Shown here: one piece after another, positions 23,489 through 31,092 of the stretch
Numbering within the stretch: position 1 is the first letter of the stretch
Layout of the letters: every line of letters begins with the position of its first letter
NCBI GenBank assembly: GCA_051009035.1
Contig: JBPCWY010000054.1
Coordinates: forward strand, 1 to 31,106
Direction: 5' to 3'
Source of the DNA: Persebacter sp051009035
GTDB taxonomy: Bacteria; Pseudomonadota; Gammaproteobacteria; Tethybacterales; Persebacteraceae
DNA: 31,106 bases
Program-made: the position numbers and the translations under genes
Notes under the pieces: model-generated
What the model saw: only the letters and a program-made list of their open reading frames with translations
Databases searched by the model: none
What the model was told of the DNA's origin: nothing

Positions 23489-24343
23489 ATGGAAAACGGC
23501 GGCAAAAAAACCACAATCCCGCGCCGCACGGCGGAAGGAATGTTGCTGGCGGCGGCGTTTTTTTGGGGTTGGACTTTTCCGGTGATGCGCGGGGCGCTCG
23601 CCGAAATACCCGTTTTTGCCCTCCTATTTTTGCGTTTCGCCCTCGCCGCCGCGTTAGTATTGGCAATTTCGCGCCGCCTCCCGCCGCTTGCGTCTTGGCG
23701 TTTTGGCGGATTATTGGGAGTCGCGTTGTTTGCGATTTTCGCTTTCCAAACTTGGGGGCTGGTTTTCACCTCATCCGCCAACAGCGCGTTTATTACCGGA
23801 TTAAATGTCGTGTGGGTGTTTTTATTGTCGCCGGGCGGGCGGCGGCGCGCGTTGTTGCCCGCATGCCTCGCCGTTGCGGGATTGTGGTTGATGACTTCGC
23901 CGTCCGCGGATTCGTTAAACACCGGGGATTTTCTAACCTTAGTTTGTTCCGTATTTATCGCCCTGCATATTTTGCTGCTGGCGCGTTTGGACAAAAGCGC
24001 GTCCAGCGGCGATATGGCGTTTATTCAATTCGCGTCCGTGGCGGCGTTTTCGGCGGCTTGTTCGGCGGTTTTTGAGCCGTCGTTATTGCCGGCAAAATGG
24101 AGCGGGGAATTAATTTTTGCATTAATATTGACGGCGGGCGGGGCGACGGTATTTTCATTTTGGGCACAGACGCATTACCAGCGGCATACGACTCCGGTGC
24201 GGGCGGGATTAATTTTTATCAGCGAGCCGGTATTTGCGGCAATTTTTGCGGCGGGATTTTACGCCGAAAAAATGCCCCCTTCGGCATGGCCCGGCGCGGC
24301 ATTAATTCTCGCCGCAATGATTTTGGCGGTGCGGCGGCAATAA
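23489..24343 (+). CDS. EamA-family (DMT) transporter
   Basis: A 284-residue inner-membrane protein of about ten helices in two EamA halves. Typical features are LLAAAFFWGWTFPVMRGAL in helix 1, FLRFALAAALVL in helix 2, TSSANSAFITGLNVVWVFLL in helix 4, and RAGLIFISEPVFAAIFAAGF near the end. The family exports amino acids or other metabolites, and the substrate cannot be told. The start is the ATG at 23489 with GGGGAA upstream; the in-frame TTG at 23465 lies in the -10 box. Divergent from infC and convergent with the small D...QxK gene. Confidence 0.88.
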   Translation: MENGGKKTTIPRRTAEGMLLAAAFFWGWTFPVMRGALAEIPVFALLFLRFALAAALVLAISRRLPPLASWRFGGLLGVALFAIFAFQTWGLVFTSSANSAFITGLNVVWVFLLSPGGRRRALLPACLAVAGLWLMTSPSADSLNTGDFLTLVCSVFIALHILLLARLDKSASSGDMAFIQFASVAAFSAACSAVFEPSLLPAKWSGELIFALILTAGGATVFSFWAQTHYQRHTTPVRAGLIFISEPVFAAIFAAGFYAEKMPPSAWPGAALILAAMILAVRRQ

Positions 24344-24359
24344 ATGCAAAGGTTTATTT

Positions 24360-24809
24360 TTATGCCGCCGCGCGTTTAATTTTTTCCAAAATCCCGTTAA
24401 TTTCTTCGCCGTTTTTTAGCATGCCGAGCGACACGCGGCGGATTTTTCTTCCATTCAATATTTCAATATTTCCGATGCGGGCGAATTTGCCGAAATATAA
24501 AATTTCGTATTCCGCCAAACGGGAATAAATTAAAACGACCAATAATTTATCCGCGCCGGATACGGGCAAACGAAAAAAAGTTTCCGCCTGGTATATTTGG
24601 ATTCGGGAGCAAGACCATCCTTTAACCTGCACCGATTTTCCATCGGGCAAATGCCCGTCAATACTCCGCGCACCGGCGGGCGCTTTTTGCATGCCAAATT
24701 TTTCTTCGGCGATAATTTCCGCCGCCATGCCAATCACATTAGAATCGTAATCGCCCAACATTTTGGCGCGGCGGACTATATCCAACGCTTCGTCTGCGCG
24801 GCTTTTCAT
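24360..24809 (-). CDS. Small D...QxK protein, PD-(D/E)XK-like (resembles DUF6998)
   Basis: A 149-residue protein of unknown role. The core reads AAEIIAEEKFGM (29-40), then Asp51 in SIDGHLPDG, then Gln61-Val62-Lys63 in SVQVKGW. Glu31 or Glu35, Asp51 and Gln-x-Lys are spaced like the catalytic residues of PD-(D/E)XK nucleases. Strands LLVVLIY and YEILYFGKF follow, and the C-terminal third is basic. From memory it resembles the DUF6998 group; this needs a profile search. The start is the ATG at 24809; an in-frame TTG at 24830 overlaps the sdaA stop. It probably shares the sdaA transcript. Confidence 0.6.
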   Translation of the reverse strand: MKSRADEALDIVRRAKMLGDYDSNVIGMAAEIIAEEKFGMQKAPAGARSIDGHLPDGKSVQVKGWSCSRIQIYQAETFFRLPVSGADKLLVVLIYSRLAEYEILYFGKFARIGNIEILNGRKIRRVSLGMLKNGEEINGILEKIKRAAA

Positions 24810-24823
24810 GTCCGGCGGCAAAC

Positions 24824-26221
24824 TCAACAATCCACAATATTAATCGGCACTTCCAGCACATTCGTCGCCAAACCGCCGCGCGCGGTTTCTTTGTATTTGT
24901 CTTTCATGTCGCGCCCCGTTTCGCGCATAGTTTTAATCACTTTATCCAGCGAAACAAAATGCGCGCCGTCTCCCGCCAGCGACAAACGCACCGCGTTAAT
25001 CGCTTTGTTCGCGCCTACCGCATTGCGTTCTATGCAGGGGATTTGCACCAGCCCGCCAATCGGGTCGCAGGTTAATCCGAGATTGTGTTCCATCGCAATT
25101 TCGGCGGCGTTTTCCACTTGTTGCGGGGTCGCCGCCGAAACTTCCGCCAATCCCGCCGCCGCCATGGAACACGCCGAGCCGACTTCGCCCTGGCACCCGA
25201 CTTCCGCGCCGCTAATGGAAGCGTTTTCTTTATACAGCGAGCCAATCGCGCCCGCGGCGAGAAAGAAATTGACAATCCCTTTGTCGTTTGCGCCTTTGGT
25301 GTGGCGCGCGTAATAATGCAAAACCGCGGGGACGATTCCCGCCGCGCCGTTTGTCGGGGCGGTGACGACGCGCCCGCCGCCGGCGTTTTCTTCGTTGACC
25401 GCAATGGCGTAAAGATTAACCCAATCCATCACTTCCAGCGGGTCGCCGTTTTGTTTTTCCAGCAGAGTGCGGTGCAAACCGGGCGCGCGCCGTTTGACTT
25501 CCAAACCGCCGGGCAAAACGCCTTCGGTGCGGCAGCCGCGTTCCACGCATTCTTCCATGACACTCCAAATTTTTAATAATTTGGCGCGCATTTCGGTTTC
25601 GGACAACAGCGCGGTTTCGTTGGCGAGCATAATTTCGCCGATGGATTTTTGTTTGTCCGCGCACATCGCGAGCAGTTCTTTGCCGCTGGAAAAAGGATGC
25701 GGGATTTTTTGCGCCGCAGTTTGAATCAGCGGGCTGTCCGCCGCGGCGGCGGATTCGTCCACCACAAAACCGCCCCCGATGGAATAGTAGGAGACGGCGG
25801 AAATTTCTTCGCCGCTTTCATTAAACGCGCGAAAAATCATGCCGTTCGGATGAAACGGCAGCGACTTGCGTTTATGCATCAGCAAATCTTCGCGCGCGGC
25901 GTAATTCACGCGGTGCTTGCCGAGCAGCATCAGCCGCTTGCCGTCGTTGATGGCGGCGAGCCGTTGCGGGATGGATTCCACATCCACATTTTCGGGCGCG
26001 TCTCCCTCCAGCCCCAGCAGCACGGCTTTGGTAGAGCCGTGTCCGCGCCCGGTCGCGCCGAGCGAGCCGAACATTTCGGCGCGCACCCGCGCAGTTTGCG
26101 CCAATGCGCCGGAGCGCTCCAACGCCGCCGCAAACCGCCGCCCGGCGACCATCGGCCCGACGGTATGCGAGCTGGAAGGCCCGATGCCAATCTTAAACAA
26201 ATCAAAAACGCTGGCGGTCAT
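24824..26221 (-). CDS. sdaA: L-serine ammonia-lyase (iron-sulfur, single chain)
   Basis: A 465-residue enzyme that converts L-serine to pyruvate and ammonia. SVFDLFKIGIGPSSSHTVGP (4-23) is the beta-domain start, and APTNGAAGIVPAVLHYY opens the catalytic domain. The 4Fe-4S ligands are visible as Cys343, Cys385 and Cys396, and the protein ends in Cys465, the tail cysteine known to cap the cluster in the Legionella enzyme. The ATG at 26221 begins at the family N-terminus; the longer upstream frame would run through the promoter. Promoter TTGCCG-17-TATAAT lies just upstream, with no ribosome binding site. The stop overlaps the region before the small D...QxK gene. Confidence 0.95.
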   Translation of the reverse strand: MTASVFDLFKIGIGPSSSHTVGPMVAGRRFAAALERSGALAQTARVRAEMFGSLGATGRGHGSTKAVLLGLEGDAPENVDVESIPQRLAAINDGKRLMLLGKHRVNYAAREDLLMHKRKSLPFHPNGMIFRAFNESGEEISAVSYYSIGGGFVVDESAAAADSPLIQTAAQKIPHPFSSGKELLAMCADKQKSIGEIMLANETALLSETEMRAKLLKIWSVMEECVERGCRTEGVLPGGLEVKRRAPGLHRTLLEKQNGDPLEVMDWVNLYAIAVNEENAGGGRVVTAPTNGAAGIVPAVLHYYARHTKGANDKGIVNFFLAAGAIGSLYKENASISGAEVGCQGEVGSACSMAAAGLAEVSAATPQQVENAAEIAMEHNLGLTCDPIGGLVQIPCIERNAVGANKAINAVRLSLAGDGAHFVSLDKVIKTMRETGRDMKDKYKETARGGLATNVLEVPINIVDC

Positions 26222-26230
26222 AACCCGTTT

Positions 26231-26259
26231 ATTATAAAACAAAACCGCGCAAACGGCAA
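26231..26259 (-). promoter_or_regulatory. sdaA promoter
   Basis: On the minus strand TTGCCG (26259-26254) and TATAAT (26236-26231) are 17 bases apart. The ATG follows nine bases after the -10, leaving a leader of about three bases. Confidence 0.65.
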
Positions 26260-26442
26260 GCACAACGCGAATATTAAACGCCGTTTTGTGTTTAATAAAA
26301 CGCAACCCCGCAACGCCGGCAAAAACCCGCCCCCGCCGCAAATTCCGGCAAAAATCCCCCCGCCGCCATTCCCGCGAATCCAACTCCGCGAATCCAACTC
26401 ATGCCATTTCCACCCAACTCATGTCATTCCCGCCCTGCTCAT

Positions 26443-26557
26443 GTCATTCCCGCGAAGGCGGGAATCCAGACCAGCGGCGTAAGCCGCTCCTTCTTCGCCG
26501 GCGGCAAAAGTTTCCGCTTTGCGGAAAGGACTGGATTCCCGCCTGCGCGGGAATGAC
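26443..26557. repeat. Repeat element R5: dRS3-like element, inverted relative to R2-R4
   Basis: The end palindromes are ATTCCCGCGAAGGCGGGAAT (26446-26465) and ATTCCCGCCTGCGCGGGAAT (26535-26554), with CATGTCATTCC-type outer edges on both sides. The interior is the reverse complement of the R2/R3 interior (AGCGGCGTAAGCCGCT, then TTTCCGCTTTGCGGAAA). The satellite tail (two copies, about 26407-26442) accordingly lies on the left. Confidence 0.9.
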
Positions 26558-26612
26558 ATGAGATTTATTATTTTCGCGCCCAAGTTTGGGAATTTTTGCG
26601 CCCGTTTTATGT

Positions 26613-26682
26613 TATACTTGCAATGTGCCGTAGCCAAGTTGCGGGGCGCGCTTTTGGCGCATGATTTATCTTAAAAAGGAGG
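26613..26682 (+). promoter_or_regulatory. Promoter and leader of the nuclease gene
   Basis: The -10 is TATACT (26613-26618); no convincing -35 is present. The leader of about 60 bases can fold (ATGTGCC with GGCGCAT) and ends in the full Shine-Dalgarno AAGGAGG (26676-26682), four bases before the ATG. Confidence 0.5.
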
Positions 26683-26686
26683 CAGT

Positions 26687-27580
26687 ATGAATATCTTTAC
26701 CGTTTTGAACCAAGGCAACAGCCGTTTGCATGAAACCAGCATATCGGCGGTGCTTGCTTATTTTTTGAATCCTAAAGCCGACCATGGGCTTGGGAGCGCT
26801 TTTTTGCAGGCGTTTCTCAACCATAGGGGCATCAACAAACTTCTGCCCGAAAATTATTCTGTGGTTAAAAGTGAAGTAGAATTGGAAAGGGCATTTCCCG
26901 GAAATAACAATATTGACATTGTTATTGATTTGTGTAACGATTCCGGCGAAATTGTGCATTGTTTGATTATTGAAAACAAAATCAATCCGGATGCCGCCAA
27001 CGAGACGCAACTTACCCGCTATTACAAGGCGGCGCGCGGCTATGAAGATTACAACAAAAACCGGAAGGTCGCGATTACTGTCGTGTTCATCACTCCCGCC
27101 AAAAAAGCAAAAAAATTGACGGACGAGTTTAACCATCTAACAAAAATGGACAAGAAAGACAAGAAAGTTGAATTGCATTGGACGGGACCGAAATCGGGGA
27201 AAGACAGTATCCAAAAAATTATTCGCGAAGAGATACTAAAAAAGGAATCAATGGGAGAAATTTCCCCGATTGGCGAATATGTTAAGCATACGCTTAAAGC
27301 GTTTGCTATGCATCTTAGCGAAGATAATGATTATGAATTTTTAAATATTGGGGAATACAAAATCAGACTTACGAAAAAAATAAGCAGATATCATGTTTAC
27401 CAGAATGGCGAACAGATTGAGGCCAAGCAGGCGTTGCGCAAGATGATAAAACTGCAAGAATTAGTAGGAGTTTCGGAGGAAACGAAAAAGAAAGATGGAA
27501 CAGATAGGACAAAAAGCACTTGGGAATTGGCGAGAGATGTATGGGATGCTTACAAAGAAAAAATGAAAAACTCCCGTTAA
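26687..27580 (+). CDS. PD-(D/E)XK nuclease family protein (PDDEXK_4-like)
   Basis: A 297-residue protein with the catalytic pattern of the PDDEXK_4 group: an N-terminal helix region HETSISAVLAYFLNPKADHG (15-34), Asp77 in NIDIVID, Glu96-Asn-Lys98 in IIENKIN, and Gln108 in QLTRYY. The C-terminal half is Lys/Glu-rich with no domain recognised. The family is often found near restriction or phage genes, but the role here is unknown. The gene is lower in GC than its neighbours, uses AAA, GAA and ATT freely, has a strong ribosome binding site and its own TTCG terminator, and lies next to repeat R5. It looks acquired. No methylase or toxin partner is adjacent. Confidence 0.85.
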   Translation: MNIFTVLNQGNSRLHETSISAVLAYFLNPKADHGLGSAFLQAFLNHRGINKLLPENYSVVKSEVELERAFPGNNNIDIVIDLCNDSGEIVHCLIIENKINPDAANETQLTRYYKAARGYEDYNKNRKVAITVVFITPAKKAKKLTDEFNHLTKMDKKDKKVELHWTGPKSGKDSIQKIIREEILKKESMGEISPIGEYVKHTLKAFAMHLSEDNDYEFLNIGEYKIRLTKKISRYHVYQNGEQIEAKQALRKMIKLQELVGVSEETKKKDGTDRTKSTWELARDVWDAYKEKMKNSR

Positions 27581-27595
27581 TTGCATTGTTAAATT

Positions 27596-27631
27596 CCGTT
27601 TCCGCGCTTCGGCGCGGAAATGGGATTTTTT
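27596..27631 (+). terminator. Intrinsic terminator of the nuclease gene
   Basis: Arms CCGTTTCCGCGC and GCGCGGAAATGG form 12 pairs (one G-T) around a TTCG tetraloop, followed by GA and six T residues. The T-run touches the stop codon of the convergent ppx gene. Confidence 0.92.
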
Positions 27632-28769
27632 ATTTCCCCTCCAGCATTTCCATTAAAACCGCTTGTCCCAAGCCGCCGTTTATTGTTTGCATTTTTTTTG
27701 CGCCGCTGTTTTGCAGGATTAATAAGTGCAGATGCGCCGCCATGACGATGTTGCGGGCGCGGTCGGGGGTTAGTTTAAATGTTTCGGCGAGCATGGTTTC
27801 GTTCATTGGTTCGGCGCGGCGTATAAACTTTTTTAAATTGGTTGCGGTGATTTCGCCGCACGCTTCGGCGAGTTTGCGCGCGCTGCCGCCGCTGGCGGCG
27901 GCGGTGATGTTGTCGCCGCAATGCCGTTTTAACCACGCCGCCATTTTGTTTTTTTCCGCCGCCGCGCCGCCGTTTTTGCGCGTTGTGCCGAGTTGGAAAG
28001 TCGCGCGCGCCGCAAGTTTGCCGCGCGCGATGACGGCGCAATCGGTGCTGCCGCCGCCCGCATCGGCGTTGAGGACGGCGACGGTGGAAAATTGGCGCGC
28101 GGCAAACGCCCCGGCGAGCGCGGCTTCTTCTTCGCCGCTTAATATTTGAATTGTAATACCGGCGCGGCGGCGGATATTTGCCAATACTTCCCGCCGGTTG
28201 CCGCAATCGCGCAGGGCGGCGGTGGCGATTGCGCGGCATTGCAAAACGCCGATTGCTTCGGCGATGTTTTGCAAACCGCGCAGGGCGGCGGTTAATTTTT
28301 GTTGCGCCGCCGCCGGGACGCGTTTGTCCGCGCCGTAAGTTTCGCGCCCCAGCGCAAGCGGCACGCGGGTAAATAAATGGCAGACAAAAACGCCCCCGTC
28401 CCGCGCCCCGGCAAGCATGCGGACGGCGTTGGAACCGATGTCTATCACCGCCATTAACGGGGCGGTTGTTTGCGTTAAATCTTTTTTCGGAATTTTTTTA
28501 GAAATAATATTTGCGGATTTGTTCGCGGATTTGTTTGCAATTTTTTTTGCGGATTTATGCGCAGATTTATTCGCAGAATTGCCCGCGGTTTTTTTCGCGC
28601 TTTTATTTGCAATTTTATTTTCATGGCGCGGCGAAGTTTTGCGCGAAAGTTTTGCCGCGGGTTTGGAAAACTTTGCCGCGGTTTGCCGCGCCGAAGCGGG
28701 CGGGCGGGGCGCGGTTTTTAATCCGTTTTTTTTCATGCTACGGGGCGAAGATGCGGCGGGTTTTTTCAT
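27630..28769 (-). CDS. Ppx/GppA phosphatase family protein with repeat-extended N-terminus
   Basis: A 379-residue protein. From about residue 104 it is a Ppx/GppA ASKHA-fold domain: AVIDIGSNAVRMLAG (phosphate 1), ATAALRDCGNR, ILSGEEEAALAGA, and DAGGGSTDCAV (phosphate 2). It lacks the C-terminal HD-like domain of E. coli Ppx/GppA. It should hydrolyse polyphosphate or pppGpp; which one cannot be told. The first 103 residues are Lys/Ala/Ser-rich and low in complexity, and residues 51-86 come from a 12-bp tandem repeat. The start is the ATG at 28769, 10 bases after the gshA stop; a TTG one codon earlier and an ATG at 28736 are alternatives. Confidence 0.85.
   Translation of the reverse strand: MKKPAASSPRSMKKNGLKTAPRPPASARQTAAKFSKPAAKLSRKTSPRHENKIANKSAKKTAGNSANKSAHKSAKKIANKSANKSANIISKKIPKKDLTQTTAPLMAVIDIGSNAVRMLAGARDGGVFVCHLFTRVPLALGRETYGADKRVPAAAQQKLTAALRGLQNIAEAIGVLQCRAIATAALRDCGNRREVLANIRRRAGITIQILSGEEEAALAGAFAARQFSTVAVLNADAGGGSTDCAVIARGKLAARATFQLGTTRKNGGAAAEKNKMAAWLKRHCGDNITAAASGGSARKLAEACGEITATNLKKFIRRAEPMNETMLAETFKLTPDRARNIVMAAHLHLLILQNSGAKKMQTINGGLGQAVLMEMLEGK
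28510..28617. repeat. 12-bp tandem repeat within the ppx/gppA gene, 9 units
   Basis: Nine imperfect units such as TTTGCGGATTTG, TTCGCGGATTTG and TTTGCAATTTTA with no interruption. Four codons per unit, so the frame is kept. They encode variants of A-N-K-S on the minus strand. Confidence 0.85.
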
Positions 28770-28779
28770 CAACGCAATT

Positions 28780-30018
28780 TTAATCTTGATGCGCCGCCGC
28801 CGATTCGCGCGCTACGGCAAGCCCGGCAAGGCGCGCGAGAACGCCGTAAACATACAACCGCGCCGCGCCGCTTTCGGCGTCCGCCGGCGGGGCGCATAAC
28901 GCGTCAAACGGCAGCGGCGCAAAAGACATTCCTTTGCTGTTTAAGTTTTCGTGTTTTTCGCGCGTTTTATTAACGCGGTAAAAACCGCCGATGACCGTAT
29001 CGCCCGCCATATACACGACCGGCTCGGCGGGCGCGCCTTCGTATTCGTCCGCAGTAATGATTCCTTCTTGAATTAAAACGCCGGTGACTTCCGCGCCGTC
29101 TTTGCCCGCCGCCATTTTGTTGCGTTGTTTGCGGTTGAGTTTAAATACTTCGTCCGCGCGGCGCACCGGCAAAACATTCATGCCGTAAGTGCCGCGGTCC
29201 GCTTTTAGGACGACAAACGGTTCGTCTTTGACTTCGTGCTGGCGGTATTTTTCGCCGATTTGCGAGAGCGTTTCTTCCACCGCCGCCGCAAGGCATTCCA
29301 TGCCTTCGCGCCGTTGAAAATCCACATCGTTGCACACCGAAAAATCGGCGCACAAAAGCCATGCGTCCGCATCCAACAACGCCGCAAGTTGTTCGGCGGC
29401 GCGGCGGTATTGGTAAAAATGCGAAGATTTGCGCCGCCGCGCCCAACCCATTTCCGCCGCCGGCATGGTCGGAATATCCAAATCCTGCAACAACGGCGGC
29501 AACCCGCCGGATAAATCATTATTTAACACCACGGCGCATGGCGCAACTCCGCCGCAATGCAACCGCCCGTTATCGCGCAACACCGGAAGCATGTGCAACG
29601 CTTCGCCGCAAGGCGCGGTAATTTCAAACTCCTCGCCGTCCAGCCGCCCCAATACAACGCTGATTCCCGCCGTCTCAAACAACCGCCGCAACGCCGCGAT
29701 GTTGTCAAAATACGCCAAGTTGCGCGTGTGGTTTTCCGGAATTAATAAAACGGATTTGCTGTTGGGGCATTCCAATTCCACCTGCCGCCGCAACGCCGCC
29801 GCCCCCAGCGGGACGCTGGCGGGCGGGAGATTGTTAAACCCGCCCGGAAAAAGATTCGCGTCTATGGAGGCGATTTTTTCGCCGTTGTTGCGCAGGTCGG
29901 TTGAACAATATAACGCCGGCGGCGTGCGGGTAAATTCTTCGCGCAACCACGATTCTACATCGGCAAAAGCGGCGACGATTTTTCGTCCCAAAGATTTTAA
30001 CGGCGCGGAAACGGGCAT
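28780..30018 (-). CDS. gshA: Glutamate--cysteine ligase (GshA, beta/gammaproteobacterial type)
   Basis: A 412-residue enzyme for the first step of glutathione synthesis. It matches the GshA type found in organisms such as Acidithiobacillus and Nitrosomonas, unrelated in sequence to E. coli GshA: YCSTDLRNNGEKIASIDANL (37-56), FPGGFNNL, LLIPENHTRN, PFVVLKADRGTYGMNVL, and FYRVNKTREKHENLNSKGM near the C-terminus. Its ATG overlaps the ubiE stop by one base (TAATG). gshB is not in the window. Confidence 0.9.
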   Translation of the reverse strand: MPVSAPLKSLGRKIVAAFADVESWLREEFTRTPPALYCSTDLRNNGEKIASIDANLFPGGFNNLPPASVPLGAAALRRQVELECPNSKSVLLIPENHTRNLAYFDNIAALRRLFETAGISVVLGRLDGEEFEITAPCGEALHMLPVLRDNGRLHCGGVAPCAVVLNNDLSGGLPPLLQDLDIPTMPAAEMGWARRRKSSHFYQYRRAAEQLAALLDADAWLLCADFSVCNDVDFQRREGMECLAAAVEETLSQIGEKYRQHEVKDEPFVVLKADRGTYGMNVLPVRRADEVFKLNRKQRNKMAAGKDGAEVTGVLIQEGIITADEYEGAPAEPVVYMAGDTVIGGFYRVNKTREKHENLNSKGMSFAPLPFDALCAPPADAESGAARLYVYGVLARLAGLAVARESAAAHQD

Positions 30019-30776
30019 TAGGAAATCCGCCGCCCGCGGTGCAAATATACCGCGCCAAACGCGATATTAAAAAAATCTGCGCGCGCAAAACCGGCGGCAC
30101 ACATCATCTCGCAAAGCGCTTGCGGCGGCGGAAAACGCAAAACGGATTCGCCCAAATAGCGGTAGCTTTCCGCATCGCCAAAAAAACTTTCGCCCAAAAA
30201 GGGCAACCCCGATTGTAAAAAGCGCGTTTTGATTCCCGCCAATGTCCCCGCGGGCGGGGAAAATTCCAAAATCGCGGCAAGTCCGCCGGGACGCAAAACG
30301 CGGCGCATTTCCGCCAATGCGGTTTCGCGGCGGGATATATTGCGCAGCCCGAAAGCGGTAATCACGCGGTCAAAAGAGCCGTCTGCAAACGGCAAACACT
30401 CGCCGTCACAGCGGATAAAACGCGCCGCCGGATGCGTAATCCGTTGCTTCGCCAAATTTAACATCGGCAGGTTAATATCCGCCAGCGCGATATTGCCGCC
30501 GGGCGAAATGCGCGGCAACAAGCGCGCCGCCAAATCGCCGCTGCCGCACGCCAAATCCAAAACCCGCATCCCCCGCCGCGCGCCGCAAAGCAGCACGGCG
30601 GCGTCTTTCCAACGCCGGTGCAAGCCCGCCGACATCAGGTCGTTCATCCGGTCGTAGTAGGGCGCAACGCGCGAAAAAACGCCCCCCACGAGGCGGCTTT
30701 TGTCCGCCACGGCGACATCGGCAAAACCGAAATCGGCGCGCCCGCCGGACGAAGAGTGCTCGGAAAAATCCCGCAT
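30018..30776 (-). CDS. ubiE: Ubiquinone/menaquinone biosynthesis C-methyltransferase
   Basis: A 252-residue SAM-dependent methyltransferase that adds the ring C-methyl group of ubiquinone (and menaquinone if made). VFSRVAPYYDRMNDLMSAG (33-51) with HRRWK is the UbiE/MenG signature, VLDLACGSGDLA (72-83) binds SAM, GLRNISRR follows, and the end NIAFGAVYLHRGRR corresponds to the usual G-x-V-A-L-H-x-G. The start is the ATG at 30776, five bases after a perfect TATAAT. First gene of ubiE-gshA-ppx. Confidence 0.94.
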   Translation of the reverse strand: MRDFSEHSSSGGRADFGFADVAVADKSRLVGGVFSRVAPYYDRMNDLMSAGLHRRWKDAAVLLCGARRGMRVLDLACGSGDLAARLLPRISPGGNIALADINLPMLNLAKQRITHPAARFIRCDGECLPFADGSFDRVITAFGLRNISRRETALAEMRRVLRPGGLAAILEFSPPAGTLAGIKTRFLQSGLPFLGESFFGDAESYRYLGESVLRFPPPQALCEMMCAAGFARADFFNIAFGAVYLHRGRRIS

Positions 30777-30781
30777 GTCCC

Positions 30782-30834
30782 ATTATAAAATATTAACGAA
30801 AAAACGCAAAATCCGCCGCGCAATAGCGTAAAAT
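30782..30834. promoter_or_regulatory. Divergent leaderless promoters for ubiE and the small membrane protein
   Basis: On the minus strand TATAAT (30787-30782) ends five bases before the ubiE ATG. On the plus strand TAAAAT (30829-30834) ends six bases before the ATG at 30841. The -35 boxes are weak. The whole intergenic space is 64 bases. Confidence 0.6.
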
Positions 30835-30840
30835 TTTTAC

Positions 30841-31032
30841 ATGGTTTTAAAACTCCTGTTATTAGCGGCGGCGGCATGCTGCGCGTGGATTTTAACCCGT
30901 CCGCGCCCGCCCTCCCGCCCCGGCGGCAACCTAAACGAAACGCCAATGGTCCAATGCAAAAAATGCGGCGTATACCACCCCGCCGAAGATTCCTGCCAAT
31001 GCGAAAACGGCGGCGGCAATCCAAAAAGTTAA
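30841..31032 (+). CDS. Small membrane protein with Cys-rich end (PP0621-like)
   Basis: A 63-residue protein: one N-terminal membrane helix (LLLLAAAACCAWIL, 5-18), a Pro/Arg linker, then PMVQCKKCGVYHP with Cys39 and Cys42 and a second pair Cys52/Cys54. The PMVxCxxCGVxxP core matches the PP0621 family, small proteins of unknown function in beta/gammaproteobacteria that probably bind zinc. It is shorter than usual, and the second cysteine pair is placed early. A -10 lies exactly six bases before the ATG. Confidence 0.75.
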   Translation: MVLKLLLLAAAACCAWILTRPRPPSRPGGNLNETPMVQCKKCGVYHPAEDSCQCENGGGNPKS

Positions 31033-31086
31033 CTGCGGATTCTTTTTCCATCCGAAATGAAAAAACGCAAAAAAGGCAAAAAATAG

Positions 31087-31092
31087 TTGACA
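31087..31092 (+). promoter_or_regulatory. Consensus -35 box at window end
   Basis: A perfect TTGACA. The matching -10 would fall near 31110, beyond the window, so a gene probably begins just outside. Confidence 0.4.

Larger units (their letters stand above)
26222..26686. other. 465-base gap between sdaA and the nuclease gene
   Basis: It holds the sdaA promoter, a Pro/Arg-coding-like but gene-free stretch to about 26400, the satellite tail and element R5, and the promoter and leader of the nuclease gene. No gene is seen. Confidence 0.75.

Noticed and set aside
26286..26561. 91-codon frame over R5
   Set aside because: Repeat-derived peptide ending IPACAGMT.
26621..26665. tRNA-like stretch (GCCGTAGCCAAG...) before the nuclease gene
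   Set aside because: No complete cloverleaf, anticodon stem or T-loop can be built; better seen as a folded leader.
31057..31086. Tiny frame MKKRKKGKK near the window end
   Set aside because: Nine codons in A-rich sequence, no Shine-Dalgarno, just before a -35 box.
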